Part shown: in pieces, positions 1 through 9,833 of the stretch
Position numbering within the stretch: position 1 is the stretch's first letter
Layout: each line of letters begins with the position of its first letter
From: Lepidurus packardi
Taxonomy: Eukaryota; Arthropoda; Branchiopoda; Notostraca; Triopsidae
Length of the DNA stretch: 64,000 nt
Assembly: GCA_023053545.1 (NCBI GenBank)
Contig: JAKZAN010000049.1
Location: 173,188 to 237,187 of the forward strand
Direction of reading: 5' to 3'
Made by a program: the position numbers and the translations under genes
The notes under the pieces: model-generated
The model's database searches: none
What the model saw: only the letters and a program-made list of their open reading frames with translations
What the model was told of the DNA's origin: nothing

Positions 1-1173
1 CAATTTCGTACACGTAGCTTTCCATACCCACACAACGCCCGAATCCTGATGTAAGGAGTAGAATTAGTAATAGTACAAATTTAAATCTCGATGACGATAT
101 ACTAGGAAGAGTAAATAGATTAACACTTAACATACGATAAACACGGTTAACCATAAATGTAAAGGACAACGTAAAGACATCTCTCGTGCCGAGGCCAGAA
201 CCCTCGTGAATGTCTATACGTAGTCCAAAGGTAATCTTAAGTTCCGAAGCCCAACGACGCAAGAAAAAGCAAAACAGCGATGTCAACACAAGGACACAAC
301 CCAAGCCTAATAATAAACCAATTGAGGCCACGGAAGTACAAGACACCCGGAAGGGCAAGAATAAACCATTGAGGCCAAGAAAACAACCGAAGCGCACCTC
401 GATACCGATGTCCAACTGGCCTATAAGTACGGACCCACCAGATGACAACAGTCAGTCCACTCTCTGTCTCAGCCCCGTAGGACCAGTTCACCCGCTGTTT
501 CAGACACAATCGACCCGACCTCTCCCCTGTCCCACCTCTCTAAACCTGTACCGACCCCGCTGATAGTTAGAGTGAATACATAGTATAAACTGACTATCAC
601 ACTGAGAAAAACAGAGAAAGGGGGGAAAATTCGTTAGTTTAAAATTAATTCGCTTAACAATAATAGATATTGATTTGCTTAAATGTACGTATAAAATTTC
701 TTGGTAGCTTTCGATTCGCAATTTTTTGGGACTGTTTCACTTGTAGTCCTACAACTGTACTGTAATATTAACAACAGTGGATTGGCTTTAAGTATGCAAA
801 GTCAAGGTCAATTTTAATCGAAGTCACTTCACTAGGGAAATTACAATGGTGACGAAAAAGGGAGACTGAAGTGCTTTCGGTTTGCATTCCAATCTCACAG
901 AAAAGAAACACAAAGCACAAGAGAATAAATTTAAAAGAGTGATTTATTCTTCCTGGAATGACCAATTGTATTGCAAAACATTTCCGAAACAAAGGAAGTT
1001 CTTCATTGTTCTTATTTGCTACTCACTTTACAGGGATTACAGTAAAATAAATTTATTGCAGATTTATACACGATTTAAACAAGAAATAAAAATGGGAAAA
1101 TACACAAGAAACATGATACAAAACCCAATGTTTACAAACAAATAGTAATGGGAGGGCTTTTGGGGACTCATCC
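1..1173. other. AT-rich stretch, no gene recognised
   Basis: No coding signal that I can support. An open frame at 210-563 (+) gives a Lys/Pro/Ser-rich peptide without recognisable domains and with no splice context; it could be an old gag-like remnant but nothing proves it. The rest is AT-rich with stops in all frames. Confidence 0.5.
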
Positions 1174-1207
1174 TAGTTCTACTGGGCTCTTGAACCCAGT
1201 AGAACTA
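1174..1207. repeat. Perfect 13-bp hairpin
   Basis: TAGTTCTACTGGG (1174-1186) is followed by an 8-base loop and its exact reverse complement (1195-1207). The half-site CTACTGGGTTC occurs again near 1276. This may be a palindromic transposon end or a chance foldback; no gene is attached to it. Confidence 0.6.
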
Positions 1208-1476
1208 AATGCGTTATTTGCATGAGGCGGGAAGCCATCCAGTTGAGCGGTTCACGTGAAAATGACAGTCGAGCTCTACTGGGTTCACAATAAAATGAAG
1301 GTTCACCCTAAACGGAAAACCCGTTGTCCAGTTCAGTTGACGATAAAATATGCCTTAAGATTATTTCTTAAACAAACTTTCTATGGATCTTATTATTGGT
1401 CTTGATCTTTCTATTGATCTTATTATTATCTTATATATTATTATTACACCACATTAGTCTAGTCATTAGTCATTAT

Positions 1477-1619
1477 AGTCATTATTACACCTATTAGTCT
1501 AGTGTCTTTAAGGTAGTCTACTAGCCAGTTTCTTAACTTATATTAGTCATTAGTCATTATTACACCTATTAGTCTAGTGTCTTTAAGGTAGTCTACTAGC
1601 CAGTTTCTTAACTTATATT
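1477..1619. repeat. Direct duplication of 68 bp, period 75 bp
   Basis: The 68-base segment at 1477-1544 recurs at 1552-1619. The second copy covers the last codons of the adjacent non-LTR remnant (minus strand) and the first copy lies just beyond its stop, so the repeat sits at the 3' end of that retroelement, where short tandem repeats are common. Confidence 0.75.
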
Positions 1620-2528
1620 GTCGTTCTGGTTCAATTTCCCCTAATCCTAATACATTTTCCATGTTAAAGGTTACTCCGATCTGTTCTACTTTTCTCCTGC
1701 ATTTTTCTCTTTCGTATCCGTATGATGGGCAATACAGCAACCTGTGTTCCACTGTGTCTGTTTGTTCCCTGCAGTTTTCACATATATCTGTGTCTTTAAG
1801 CTTAAATCTCTTCATCCACCAACCCACCTTTGCATGTTTGCTTCTTATTCTTAAGAGCGCTACGGCTACTCTTCTATTCGGGTGTTCTAGCCATGGTTGC
1901 GGTTTGAGAGACATGGCCGCTTGTACCAATTCTTGTTCAGATTGAAGTTTTACGTTCTTAAAATTCTCTTTTCGTTCTTTTATTTATAAAGTGACATTAT
2001 TTCTTGAGTTGTAAGTCGTCTGTTTATAAAATTTTCGGATCCTTTTCCCAGCTTTGCTGCTAAATCTGCCTTTTCGTTGCCCTTAAAACCCTCGTGTCCT
2101 GGCACCCAATGTATAGCTACGCCTTTCCCTTGAGTTTTTAAAGCCATAATTGACCTTTGGATTTCCTGAATGACTCGGCTATATTTCTTGTTACCATAAT
2201 TTTGTATTTCCAAAACCGCCGCCTTTGAATCTGTAAATATTACATATTTGTTTTCCCGTGCTGTATTTACGAATTGTAAAGCTTCCAAAACTGCATACAG
2301 TTCGGCTGCCATTACTGATGAAAATTTCGGCAGAGCGAGAGCCACCATCTTGTCTTCGTACTCCACATATATCCCTGCTCCTACGTTTCCGTCGTCGTCT
2401 TTTGAGCCATCTGTAAAGCTTCTTTTCCTATCTTTGTAACGCTTCTCAAAGAAATCTAAAATTGTTGCGTGTCTTCCGGCCTGGTAAACTGATTTCGTGG
2501 CAAGTCCTGGTATTGAATCCGTTATACC
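1543..2528 (-). pseudogene. Non-LTR retrotransposon remnant: RNase H plus C-terminal zinc motif
   Basis: Reading leftwards on the minus strand, the frame opens after a stop near 2529 and runs through a ribonuclease H domain. Visible catalytic signatures are TDGSK (near 2425), AAELYAV, FTDSKAA and HWVPGHEGFKGNEKAD (near 2090). The frame stops at 1980-1982 and continues in another frame to 1543 with a C-x2-C-x8-H-x4-C motif (CENC to LLYC), the zinc-like tail seen after RNase H or reverse transcriptase in many LINE clades. Endonuclease and reverse transcriptase are absent, so the copy is 5'-truncated (usual for these elements) and has a frameshift near 1985. An RNase H points to an I, LOA, Tad or R1-like lineage and separates it from the Jockey-type element at 35.3-40.2 kb. 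Inactive. Confidence 0.85.
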
Positions 2529-2565
2529 TTAGTAGTATAGGTACCACCATTACTGCAACCTCCAT

Positions 2566-2668
2566 TACTGCAGCACCAATAGGAAGCCTCCATTTCCCCC
2601 AAGCCCCGCCCCTTTTACGGCTGCACCAATAGGATGCCTCCATTTCTCCCCTAGTCCCCGCCCTGACG
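2566..2668. repeat. Short direct repeat, period about 47-50 bp
   Basis: Two imperfect copies of GCACCAATAGGA followed by the same GCC-TCCATTT stretch and a C-rich tail, starting near 2573 and 2621. Function unknown; it lies between the LINE remnant and the minisatellite. Confidence 0.5.
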
Positions 2669-2794
2669 CCTGCGCAGTATGGTTTGACAACACCTAGTTT
2701 CTAGCGTTACCGCCACTTTCACGTTGGCGCTGTCCTCACAATTGAGCAGCTCTCGTGTGGACAACAGTGTCCTCCGCCAACAAACTTAATTACC

Positions 2795-3343
2795 ATTAAA
2801 GTTAAAGACACTTTTTCGGACTCGACATTAAAGTTAAAGACACTTTTTCGGACTCGACATTAAAGTTAAAGACACTTTTTCAGGATTACCATTAAAGTTA
2901 AAGACACTTTTTCAGATTCGACATTAAAGTTAAAGACACTTGTTCGAGAATAGTCATTAAAGTTAAAGACACTTTTTCAGATTCGACATTAAAGTTAAAG
3001 ACACTTTTTCAGAATCAACATTAAAGTTAAAGACATGTTTTTCACAAAATACACATTTAAGTTAAAGACACTTTTTCAAAATAGACATTAAAGTTAATGA
3101 CACTTTTTCACAAAATACACATTTAAGTTAAAGACACTTTTTCAGAATCAACATTAAAGTTAAGGACACTTTTTCGAGAATAGACATTAAAGTTAAAGAC
3201 ACTTTTCGAGATTCATCATTTAAGTTAAAGACACTTTTTTCACAAAATACACACACATTTAAGTAAAGACACTTTTTCAAAAATAGACATTAAAGTTAAT
3301 GACACTTTTTCGGAGATAGACATTTAAGTTAAAGACACTTTTT
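2795..3343. repeat. Minisatellite, about 17 copies of a 32-bp unit
   Basis: The core ATTAAAGTTAAAGACAC, followed by a T-run and a variable 8-12 base tail, is repeated head to tail about 17 times with unit lengths of 31-38 bp. Variants ATTTAAGTTAAAGACAC and ATTAAAGTTAATGACAC recur through the array, so unit types are interspersed. It lies just outside the Polinton genes; Polinton terminal repeats sometimes contain minisatellites, so it may be part of the left terminal repeat. The right end of the element is missing, so this cannot be tested here. Confidence 0.9.
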
Positions 3344-3812
3344 GTAAGTTTAACCTTCGAAATGTATTTTCTTTCAACAAATACAATTACAAATTCATTC
3401 AAAATAATGGTTGGTGGTTTCACTACACTGTAAGATTTTTTGGAGAGTGTGCCATCATGCTCATCAGGCTATCAACTGTTGCACACACACTGATAACACC
3501 AACTCACCAACTCTTGCGTTTGCACAGCCCCTCTGGCTAGGGTGCTTGTCAGCTCACACTCCCCTCAAGCTCCTGTGTTGGCCAATCCTCACTCTTCCAT
3601 CGGTATGATTCCTCAGATGAGCGCGCTTGAAGACTCTGATGTTGAAATAGAAGAGCATAAGTCAACCAAAGTAAAAGCTGTTGTCAATGGGCACTCTTTT
3701 CGTCCACGTTTTAATAACGGGGTATGCAAATGTCTCTAATAACATAGAGATACACCATCTGTATTGTTTGACATTGTCAGAAATACACTATTTGTATTGA
3801 AATTTGTTTGTA
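3344..3812. other. Non-coding left flank of the Polinton
   Basis: No gene recognised. Short frames at 3411-3739 have no domain features. The stretch joins the minisatellite to the stop codon of the Polinton protease and probably contains 3' untranslated or terminal-repeat sequence of the element. Confidence 0.4.
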
Positions 3813-4373
3813 TTATTCATCATCATCATACAAAGCTCGACAGGTTTGGTCAGTACACACAATTCGTAGGGGTTTCAATTGTAATCCATATCTTTGTTGA
3901 ATTTGCTTTTCAACCCAGCGATCTTGTTGTAAAAGTCGAGTTTTACCGCTATTGCAACGAAAAGGAATTAGAATATTTTTCAAAGAATGATTTCGAGCTC
4001 GCTGTAAAGCCACATAAAGACACCATTGTCCACAAGCGCGCGATGTAGGATGTTGAAGGGTTAAAGGATGGTTTTGCCAGAGGTGCAAACCACACCATGT
4101 GGCAAAGTCCGGATGGTAGCTATGGATGCTTTGACCTAAACTATCGAAAAATTCAACTGGTTGCAGCGGGGTGACAATAGCCGGAACATAAATTAAAAGC
4201 CAATGAACACCTTCATGTTGATGAGGGTGAGTGTTGCAAATAACAAGTAAAGGCTTCCCAGAGTTGGACTTGAGACGAGTAAGATGGTCGCGAGGAATAA
4301 CCCAAGTTTCAAAACCACGTTTTTGAATAACAGGGTCATGACGCAAGATATGATAAAGCTGGCTAGTATTCAT
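3813..4373 (-). CDS. Polinton maturation protease (adenain-like cysteine protease)
   Basis: Predicted to cleave capsid precursors during virion maturation, as adenovirus protease does. Counting from the methionine at 4373 (186 aa), the expected triad is visible: His57 in GVHWLL, Asp77 in FFDSLG and Cys114 in RACGQWC, with Gln107 as a possible oxyanion-hole residue. An upstream in-frame ATG at 4406 would add 11 hydrophobic residues; I prefer 4373 because family members begin close to a segment like MNTSQLYHIL. It is the last gene of the minus-strand cluster, about 110 bp downstream of the major capsid gene. No internal stop is seen. The tail is acidic (DDDE). Confidence 0.82.
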   Translation of the reverse strand: MNTSQLYHILRHDPVIQKRGFETWVIPRDHLTRLKSNSGKPLLVICNTHPHQHEGVHWLLIYVPAIVTPLQPVEFFDSLGQSIHSYHPDFATWCGLHLWQNHPLTLQHPTSRACGQWCLYVALQRARNHSLKNILIPFRCNSGKTRLLQQDRWVEKQIQQRYGLQLKPLRIVCTDQTCRALYDDDE

Positions 4374-4481
4374 AGCTAAATAAATCAAGACTTTTATCCC
4401 CTTCAAAGGTTTGGTGTGTATTGATGATTCAAAGGTTCACTGTCAACAAACATTTGAACTATGAAAACATAACTAATCAAC

Positions 4482-5774
4482 TCATTCGACAAGAATTTGA
4501 CGAGCACTATCAATTTGCAACAAAGAATCTGTTTCGCTAAAAACAATCATAGTTAAAGAATCGACTACTGCTTTAGAAAAGCGAACATCTATTTTCAAAT
4601 TCCCCTCTTTCAACATTCCAAAACCTTCGGTGACGGGAATAATTTGAAAACCGTAAAGACGATAGTACTGTTGGTAAAGTTCACGTTCAAATGATAGTCC
4701 AACCTCTGAGTTCACTAGATTGTAACAATCTAAAAGCGAGTAATAACCCAACAGGTATTCATCAGAACTAACAGGAATACTTGGAAAAGGAACTTCTTCA
4801 TTGTTGAGGGACACGCTTATGGTAGATACATTATGATGTTGAAACAGGTAAGGATTGCTGTGCCAATCACCCATGAAAGCTTTAGTAGGCAAGAAACCGA
4901 TAACTATCCGTCGAGGAATGCGACGCAGGTAGGAATCTTCCACAGTTTTTTGCATGGTGCCAGCAGGTATGGTAAAAGAGCGAACGTCAGTTTTAAGAAA
5001 AGGATATTTGGCTACATTACCCCCCAACAACATTTTCTCCAATCCTAAGCGATATTCAGAATTGAGAGTATGAACTCGCAACACCATTTGAGCTTTTTCG
5101 ATAACAACTTTGTAGGAATAAGTCTGTGTTGCAGGTAACGTCTTGTGGCTAATCAAGAAACTATCAGCTTGTCGATGTAACCGTAAGACGCAGCTTACAT
5201 CGGGTAGCAACAGTTTGGGACATTGGAATAAATCCACATTCAAGACGCCCATAAGTTCCACTAATTTAGATTTTTCTGTGAAAGTTTTACGCAAAAGAGA
5301 CCAACTACTGGTTTCTATAACGTCAGCATTTTCATCTTTGACGTAGAGAGCAGCAGTACCAAAACTTCGGTGATATTCTTCACCATGGCGTAGCAAACAA
5401 TTTAAAAAACTTTTGTAACCGTAATTTTGCCCTGAAGAAGTGACAAGCGTATCGTTGAGATACAGATCAACTTGACTAAAGAGCGAATGAAGCAGATTGT
5501 TGACTGGAAAAACAGAATCTGAATCTGTAATATTAACCCCGTCGCTGCGTACAATTTTAACTTGCGCGTAAAGCTGGGGACGTTCCAGATCCAAAAATTG
5601 GTTGGAGTGGGTGGAAAAATTAAATTCTATAGGAGCTACATTGTCTTTGGATGACGCGCGAGTTTGAACAATAAAATCTTTAGATTGACTAATACCAGCT
5701 TCAGTATGAGGAATACTCAACAAGTCTAGTTTGTCTGAAATGAAAGGTGTGCTACCCTCGCGGATGGTGTCCAT
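4482..5774 (-). CDS. Polinton major capsid protein (double jelly-roll)
   Basis: 430 aa. The order of conserved blocks matches the Polinton major capsid proteins that databases often label F54H12.2-like: SQSKDFIVQTRAS and PIEFNF near the N-terminus, PVNNLLHSLFSQVDLYLN (about residues 90-107), the stretch around FLNCLLRHGEE, YPFLKTDVRSFTIPAG (about 257-272), RRIVIGFLPTKAFMGD and the terminal LQIDSARQILVE. It should form the trimeric double jelly-roll capsomer of an icosahedral particle. The ATG at 5774 directly follows the stop of the basic protein gene, which implies coupled expression. The frame is uninterrupted, so selection may have acted until recently, or the insertion is young. Confidence 0.88.
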   Translation of the reverse strand: MDTIREGSTPFISDKLDLLSIPHTEAGISQSKDFIVQTRASSKDNVAPIEFNFSTHSNQFLDLERPQLYAQVKIVRSDGVNITDSDSVFPVNNLLHSLFSQVDLYLNDTLVTSSGQNYGYKSFLNCLLRHGEEYHRSFGTAALYVKDENADVIETSSWSLLRKTFTEKSKLVELMGVLNVDLFQCPKLLLPDVSCVLRLHRQADSFLISHKTLPATQTYSYKVVIEKAQMVLRVHTLNSEYRLGLEKMLLGGNVAKYPFLKTDVRSFTIPAGTMQKTVEDSYLRRIPRRIVIGFLPTKAFMGDWHSNPYLFQHHNVSTISVSLNNEEVPFPSIPVSSDEYLLGYYSLLDCYNLVNSEVGLSFERELYQQYYRLYGFQIIPVTEGFGMLKEGNLKIDVRFSKAVVDSLTMIVFSETDSLLQIDSARQILVE

Positions 5775-6338
5775 CTAACCGAATATATCGGCGGCTGTTT
5801 TTCGTTTAATTGAGCGCTTCTTGACACAAGGTTTTTTACGTTTGACTGCTGAAGATTTACGTTTACGTCCGCTACCTGTTTGATAAGGTGCCACAGCACC
5901 CGCTAATTTTCGACGAGGACGACGACGACGGCGACGAGGTGTTTTCACAACTGTGGTGCTAGACATACTGAGCTGTCGTTGAAGAGGAGTTTTGTTTAAG
6001 AATTGAATGAACCCTTGTCCAACTTGAGCTTTTGCATCGTTGGTGTTGCGTTGCAAAATTTCTTGACCCATTTGTTGTAAACTTTCCATACCTCGAGTTT
6101 TCATGGTGTCTGTCAATTTCTTACCCGATGAGACATCACGAGCCACGTTTCTAACTAGATGTCTGAGCGAGGGTGCTACTAATCCACGGAAAATTGGTAT
6201 TATGTAGCGCGAGAAAAATCCATAACCACGTTGACGGTGGTTGCCTCGATAAAAAGTTTCACCTCCACCACCTCGCTGTTGTGGGTTTAACGCCTTCATA
6301 TAACATTCAACCGATAAACATCCCTTAAAAGGTGCCAT
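5775..6338 (-). CDS. Polinton basic core/pVI-like protein
   Basis: 187 aa from the ATG at 6338. An earlier ATG at 6440 is open but lies inside the penton-like gene, and the family normally begins shortly before a Gly-rich YRGNHRQRGYGFF segment, so 6338 is preferred. The middle has the amphipathic block IFRGLVAPSLRHLVRNVARD. The C-terminus is extremely basic (an RRRRRRPRRK run, then KRKKPCVKKRS) and ends in AADIFG, as Polinton proteins encoded beside the major capsid gene do. A likely role is DNA condensation or membrane interaction in the particle, by analogy with adenovirus core/pVI proteins; this is inferred from position and composition. Confidence 0.75.
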   Translation of the reverse strand: MAPFKGCLSVECYMKALNPQQRGGGGETFYRGNHRQRGYGFFSRYIIPIFRGLVAPSLRHLVRNVARDVSSGKKLTDTMKTRGMESLQQMGQEILQRNTNDAKAQVGQGFIQFLNKTPLQRQLSMSSTTVVKTPRRRRRRPRRKLAGAVAPYQTGSGRKRKSSAVKRKKPCVKKRSIKRKTAADIFG

Positions 6339-7194
6339 GAGAGCGAACTCGTTGTAGATGTAGTATAGCCGACACTGTCCCAGCTTGGAATAAAACAGGT
6401 AGACCAGTACCTGTCTTAATATAGATGTGAATTGTATCAATGTAACCTCGACTAAGGGGGATATAGTAATTGTGATTAAAACTGACTGAGACTAGGTCAC
6501 CCTCTCTCATATCGGTGGAAAGAGGGATGGTGCGTAAAAGAGGAGCGCTGGTATCCCCCACGAAACTCGATTGGATAATATCACAATAAACGTATAAATT
6601 GTGAGCACCACTTTTCAGATCTGGTGTTAGACTCGAATTACATTCCCCACGACCATTGACCACCCGTAATTTGTCCTGATCCATGAACCCTAAGATAGCT
6701 TTAACCCGTGCCGGTAAAATAATTTCGCAAGCTTCCAAATCGGAACTCGGGGGTAGTTTCAAGCTCACTGTTTTCTTTTTGTCACGGTAAACAAATTCGA
6801 CTCTCCGAGATTTATCCGATACAGTCGGAAACATACGGTCAAGACCGCTGTTGAGATCGCTCACCAACCGATCTATAGAATCGTACACTTCCAAATTGTG
6901 TAAATTGATTTTAGTTAGCTCTTCCTTCGATGAAATTTCTACTACTTCTTTGGTTAAACCATCAGTCTGTTTTTTAGATTTGATTTCACTGTGTGCAATC
7001 ATAAAATTCTCTTCTTCGCTTAAAGTATGCATACTGTTCACAAATAGAAATTCCACCAAAGCCACCTCATACTCATCTACAGGGACATGTATTGGTTCAC
7101 ACAATAGAGTTCGATAATTACTCATAGTATTATGAGGATAATGCGACATGGATGAGTTAGAAGGTAACGTGATATACTTTTCATTGTGGGTCAT
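6325..7194 (-). CDS. Polinton minor capsid protein (penton-like single jelly-roll)
   Basis: 289 aa. The N-terminal ITLPSNSSMSHYPHNTMSNY and the C-terminal block YVYCDIIQSSFVGDTSAPLL, followed by GYIDTIHIYIKTGTG and FQAGTVSAILHLQR, are the signature segments of the Polinton penton homologue. It is expected to occupy capsid vertices together with the major capsid protein. Its start overlaps the stop of the integrase gene as ATGA (7191-7194) and its end overlaps the start of the basic protein gene by 14 bases. No stops are seen. Confidence 0.82.
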   Translation of the reverse strand: MTHNEKYITLPSNSSMSHYPHNTMSNYRTLLCEPIHVPVDEYEVALVEFLFVNSMHTLSEEENFMIAHSEIKSKKQTDGLTKEVVEISSKEELTKINLHNLEVYDSIDRLVSDLNSGLDRMFPTVSDKSRRVEFVYRDKKKTVSLKLPPSSDLEACEIILPARVKAILGFMDQDKLRVVNGRGECNSSLTPDLKSGAHNLYVYCDIIQSSFVGDTSAPLLRTIPLSTDMREGDLVSVSFNHNYYIPLSRGYIDTIHIYIKTGTGLPVLFQAGTVSAILHLQRVRSHGTF

Positions 7195-8399
7195 GGTGAC
7201 TGTCGACTAGATCGCATGCGACCCGAATACAGATTGCTGGGAGGTTTTAAAGTCTTCCGTGTGCGGACAAAGTCTTGCCAGAAAGGTGTTAACTCTCGAG
7301 CGTTTACCCAAGTATTGAACTCGGTTGGCCAACCTTTCCATGTTATATAGTACTCGGTCTCACCCACCGAGTTGCGACGTTGTTTGAGCACTTTTTCGAT
7401 GGGGTACAAAGCTTTAAAGTTAGGTGGCGCCACATGGGTTAATTCAATACCGTAAAATTGACCAATAATATCTTCATTTTGGAGATCAACTAAATTGTAA
7501 GTTACAGGTTGAGTAAGATTCACCGTTTCAATCTTGTATATCTCGTATGTGTTTTGAACAATATAGCCTTTATTAAAAAATGGTTTTGTATCGTTTTTAA
7601 TCCGTACGTAATCACCCACACTGAAGGTGGGCTGACGAGTTTTAACAGCTGCACTGCGCATCTTATGAATATGTCGAGCTACCTCATCTTGGTTTTCCAC
7701 GGTGACTTCCACAGGAGCCCGACCAATGGTTCGATGGTAACTCCGATTGTAGTTATCCACTAATTGTGGCAACACATCTATGAAACGTTCGGTATGATGT
7801 TGAGTCATGTAACGCGAGATTCGCTCTAGGAGGGTGCGATGGACTCGTTCCACAATCGGTGCTTTAGTTTCTTGAGTCCGAGTTAGATAAAATTTGACAC
7901 CTACGTCTTTAAGATATTTTTGGAACGCGTGATTGAGAAATTCTGTACCCTGATCCGTGTTGAAATGTTTGGGTATTAATCTTGTGTTTGTAATATGTTG
8001 TTGTAAGGTTGCGAGTACAGTAGGTCCAGTCTTGTTGGGGATAGGATAGACCCAGAGATAACGACTATGAACATCAATAATAGTAAAAAGAAAGTTCATT
8101 CCATTATTCATTCGACTCCAGCGTTGTACATCGACCAAATCAGCCTGCCAAAGATCATGAAGCGTAGAAGTGATTACATATCGACGTGGAAAGCGACGAG
8201 GATTGTTCCGATGTAGAGTATAACTATTAAGATAGCTCAAAGCTTGACGGGCGGTGGCAAGGTTAATATTAGTGGCTTTCGGGTATTGCTGTTTGGCGTA
8301 ACGCAACAAACGTTGTAAACCACCATAAGCACCCAAAGACGAAGGATCCGTATAGAGTTGATGCCAATCGTCTCGAGTAAGCCATGTCTTTTCTACCAT
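7191..8399 (-). CDS. Polinton integrase, retroviral-type core with chromodomain
   Basis: 402 aa; catalyses insertion of the linear element DNA. The rve core shows Asp87 (WQADLVD), Asp149 (FNTDQGTEF) and Glu184 (PIVERVHRT), a DDE triad with 34 residues between the second and third. The N-terminal part (YTDPSSLGAYGGLQ to NSYTLHRNN) matches the Polinton-specific region preceding the core. Near residues 325-375, a chromodomain is visible (EKVLKQRRNS then YYITWKGWPTEFNTWV), which could target histone marks. It starts one base after the stop of the upstream gene and overlaps the penton-like start. Uninterrupted. Confidence 0.9.
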   Translation of the reverse strand: MVEKTWLTRDDWHQLYTDPSSLGAYGGLQRLLRYAKQQYPKATNINLATARQALSYLNSYTLHRNNPRRFPRRYVITSTLHDLWQADLVDVQRWSRMNNGMNFLFTIIDVHSRYLWVYPIPNKTGPTVLATLQQHITNTRLIPKHFNTDQGTEFLNHAFQKYLKDVGVKFYLTRTQETKAPIVERVHRTLLERISRYMTQHHTERFIDVLPQLVDNYNRSYHRTIGRAPVEVTVENQDEVARHIHKMRSAAVKTRQPTFSVGDYVRIKNDTKPFFNKGYIVQNTYEIYKIETVNLTQPVTYNLVDLQNEDIIGQFYGIELTHVAPPNFKALYPIEKVLKQRRNSVGETEYYITWKGWPTEFNTWVNARELTPFWQDFVRTRKTLKPPSNLYSGRMRSSRQSP

Positions 8400-8400
8400 T

Positions 8401-9261
8401 TCAAGCTAAATTTTGCCACTGAGGACTTGATCCAGCTCGAGCGCGTTTATACGATCGGGTGACTCTAGGGCTGGGTGGAGTGATACCGCGCGAATGGAGC
8501 AGTTTCAAACGTTCAATCTCTTTTAGCCGTTTCTCTTTAACAATAAGCTGGGTGGGAAAATTAATATCAGCTAACGCGCGTGAAAAATCATCCATTCGAG
8601 GTAAAAAGCGACCCTTGTTGTGTGAAAAGAGATCTCTCATGTAATCTGACACATGGCTGTTTTCTATAGTTTCCCCATATAGTTTTAGAGTACTGTCAGG
8701 ATTAACTGTAATTATGTGTGCATATTCAGGTTTTGTAAGATACTCGCTAGCTGTCAACGCTTTCTCACGATATTGGTCGTCCACTTTAACCATAAATTGG
8801 GTAACGCTGGGGGTCTCTTCAACACTTGACTGCAATGGACTGTCATACATGTCGGGTTTAGAAATGTTATTAATTGGTGTTTGAAAAGGTTGTGGTGAAA
8901 AGCTGCGAGTGGCGTTTACACGTGTGGGTGTTAAATCGCTCTCAACACCCCCATGTTTTAAAGATGGAACCGTGGGAACAGAGGGTAAAGAAACATGTGT
9001 TAACGATGCAGCCCTCTCATGACCTGGGTGAGCAGCCTTGTAGCGTTGAAACGTTTTTTCAAACAGGTGCAACTTATTCTCAATGCTTAATTCAGGATTA
9101 TTGAGAATATTCCGCATTTCCTCTTCCGCCCGATAAAATTCTGTTAGTTTGAAACTGGGGGGCGGTTTTATGGCAGACTGCGATTCACGATGCAAAACTT
9201 GATCAATTTTGTTGGCTATGTCTAGCGGCACTAACCGCATGGGACGCGCTGCTTTGGCCAT
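8401..9261 (-). CDS. Conserved Polinton protein of unknown function
   Basis: 286 aa. Two conserved modules can be seen: an N-terminal helical segment (LTEFYRAEEEMRNILNNPEL, then NKLHLFEKTFQRY, about residues 40-75) and a C-terminal domain (KLYGETI, VSDYMRDLF, LPRMDDFSRALADINFP). A Pro/Ser-rich linker separates them. Polintons carry a protein with this two-part plan upstream of the integrase; its role is not established. The gene overlaps the preceding small gene by 59 bases and stops one base before the integrase ATG. No break seen. Confidence 0.7.
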   Translation of the reverse strand: MAKAARPMRLVPLDIANKIDQVLHRESQSAIKPPPSFKLTEFYRAEEEMRNILNNPELSIENKLHLFEKTFQRYKAAHPGHERAASLTHVSLPSVPTVPSLKHGGVESDLTPTRVNATRSFSPQPFQTPINNISKPDMYDSPLQSSVEETPSVTQFMVKVDDQYREKALTASEYLTKPEYAHIITVNPDSTLKLYGETIENSHVSDYMRDLFSHNKGRFLPRMDDFSRALADINFPTQLIVKEKRLKEIERLKLLHSRGITPPSPRVTRSYKRARAGSSPQWQNLA

Positions 9262-9580
9262 GGCGACGTAAAAAAGCTAAAGCGGGGTTAAGTACGTTTA
9301 AAATAAATCCTCCACCCTTCTGTACTATTCGTTTATGACGATAGCGGAAACTCTGTTTGGATTGAGCCAAATCTCGAAGAATAGACTTGAAACGACGTAG
9401 CTTTTGTTTCTCTTTTTCCTGAAGAGGGATAACACCCTTGACTAAATTCAAGATGATTTCGCAAATAACGTTAATAAGGGGTCGGTCAGCGTTCTGAAGG
9501 ATAATTTGACGGAGTTTGGGCTAACAGCGACATAAAGTTTTCAAATAAGGTTTGTATTTCTTCACCTGTTTAAGACACAT
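9203..9580 (-). pseudogene. Small conserved Polinton protein with in-frame stop
   Basis: The frame starts at an ATG at 9580 and would encode about 125 residues, but codon 20 is TAG (9521-9523). Downstream the frame is open and contains the recognisable core FKSILRDLAQSKQSFRYRHK and QKGGGFILNVLNPALAFL, a basic helix followed by a Gly-rich hydrophobic segment, which is typical of a short protein found in Polinton capsid-gene regions. The last 59 bases overlap the next gene. The single stop is the clearest decay within the otherwise open Polinton cluster; it may be a real loss or a one-base sequence error. Confidence 0.65.
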
Positions 9581-9626
9581 CCTCTCGTTGTCTGTTTACC
9601 TCTAAAGCCAGTGTGCGACTAAAGGT

Positions 9627-9770
9627 TTACCCACTCGAAGATCGCGCTTTAAAGGCTAAAATAAGACGCGTCATAATCGACAACCATTCAGCTAGAGTTT
9701 GAAGGGTTTGCGCGGCAACCTGTCGACAGCGAGTGCGCCATTTCTTCCCAAATCTTTTATCATGAACCAT
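9627..9770 (-). CDS. Possible small ORF, 47 aa
   Basis: ATG at 9770, stop at 9627-9629. Basic N-terminus (HDKRFGKKWRTRCRQ) followed by a hydrophobic helix (LAEWLSIMTRLILAF). It sits between the polymerase stop and the small conserved gene, on the same strand. I do not recognise a family; it could be a tiny membrane-associated protein or chance coding. Confidence 0.3.
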   Translation of the reverse strand: MVHDKRFGKKWRTRCRQVAAQTLQTLAEWLSIMTRLILAFKARSSSG

Positions 9771-9833
9771 CTTGCAGTTTCAAAGGTTGAGTGACAACTA
9801 AACTAGACATGGGTTATAGACACAATTTAAACT

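Noticed and set aside
210-563. 117-aa open frame near the left edge
   Set aside because: Lys/Pro-rich low-complexity product with no domain, splice or family support.
2795-3343. CRISPR-like appearance of the repeat array
   Set aside because: Variable parts are short degenerate versions of the same tail, not unique spacers, and the context is eukaryotic.
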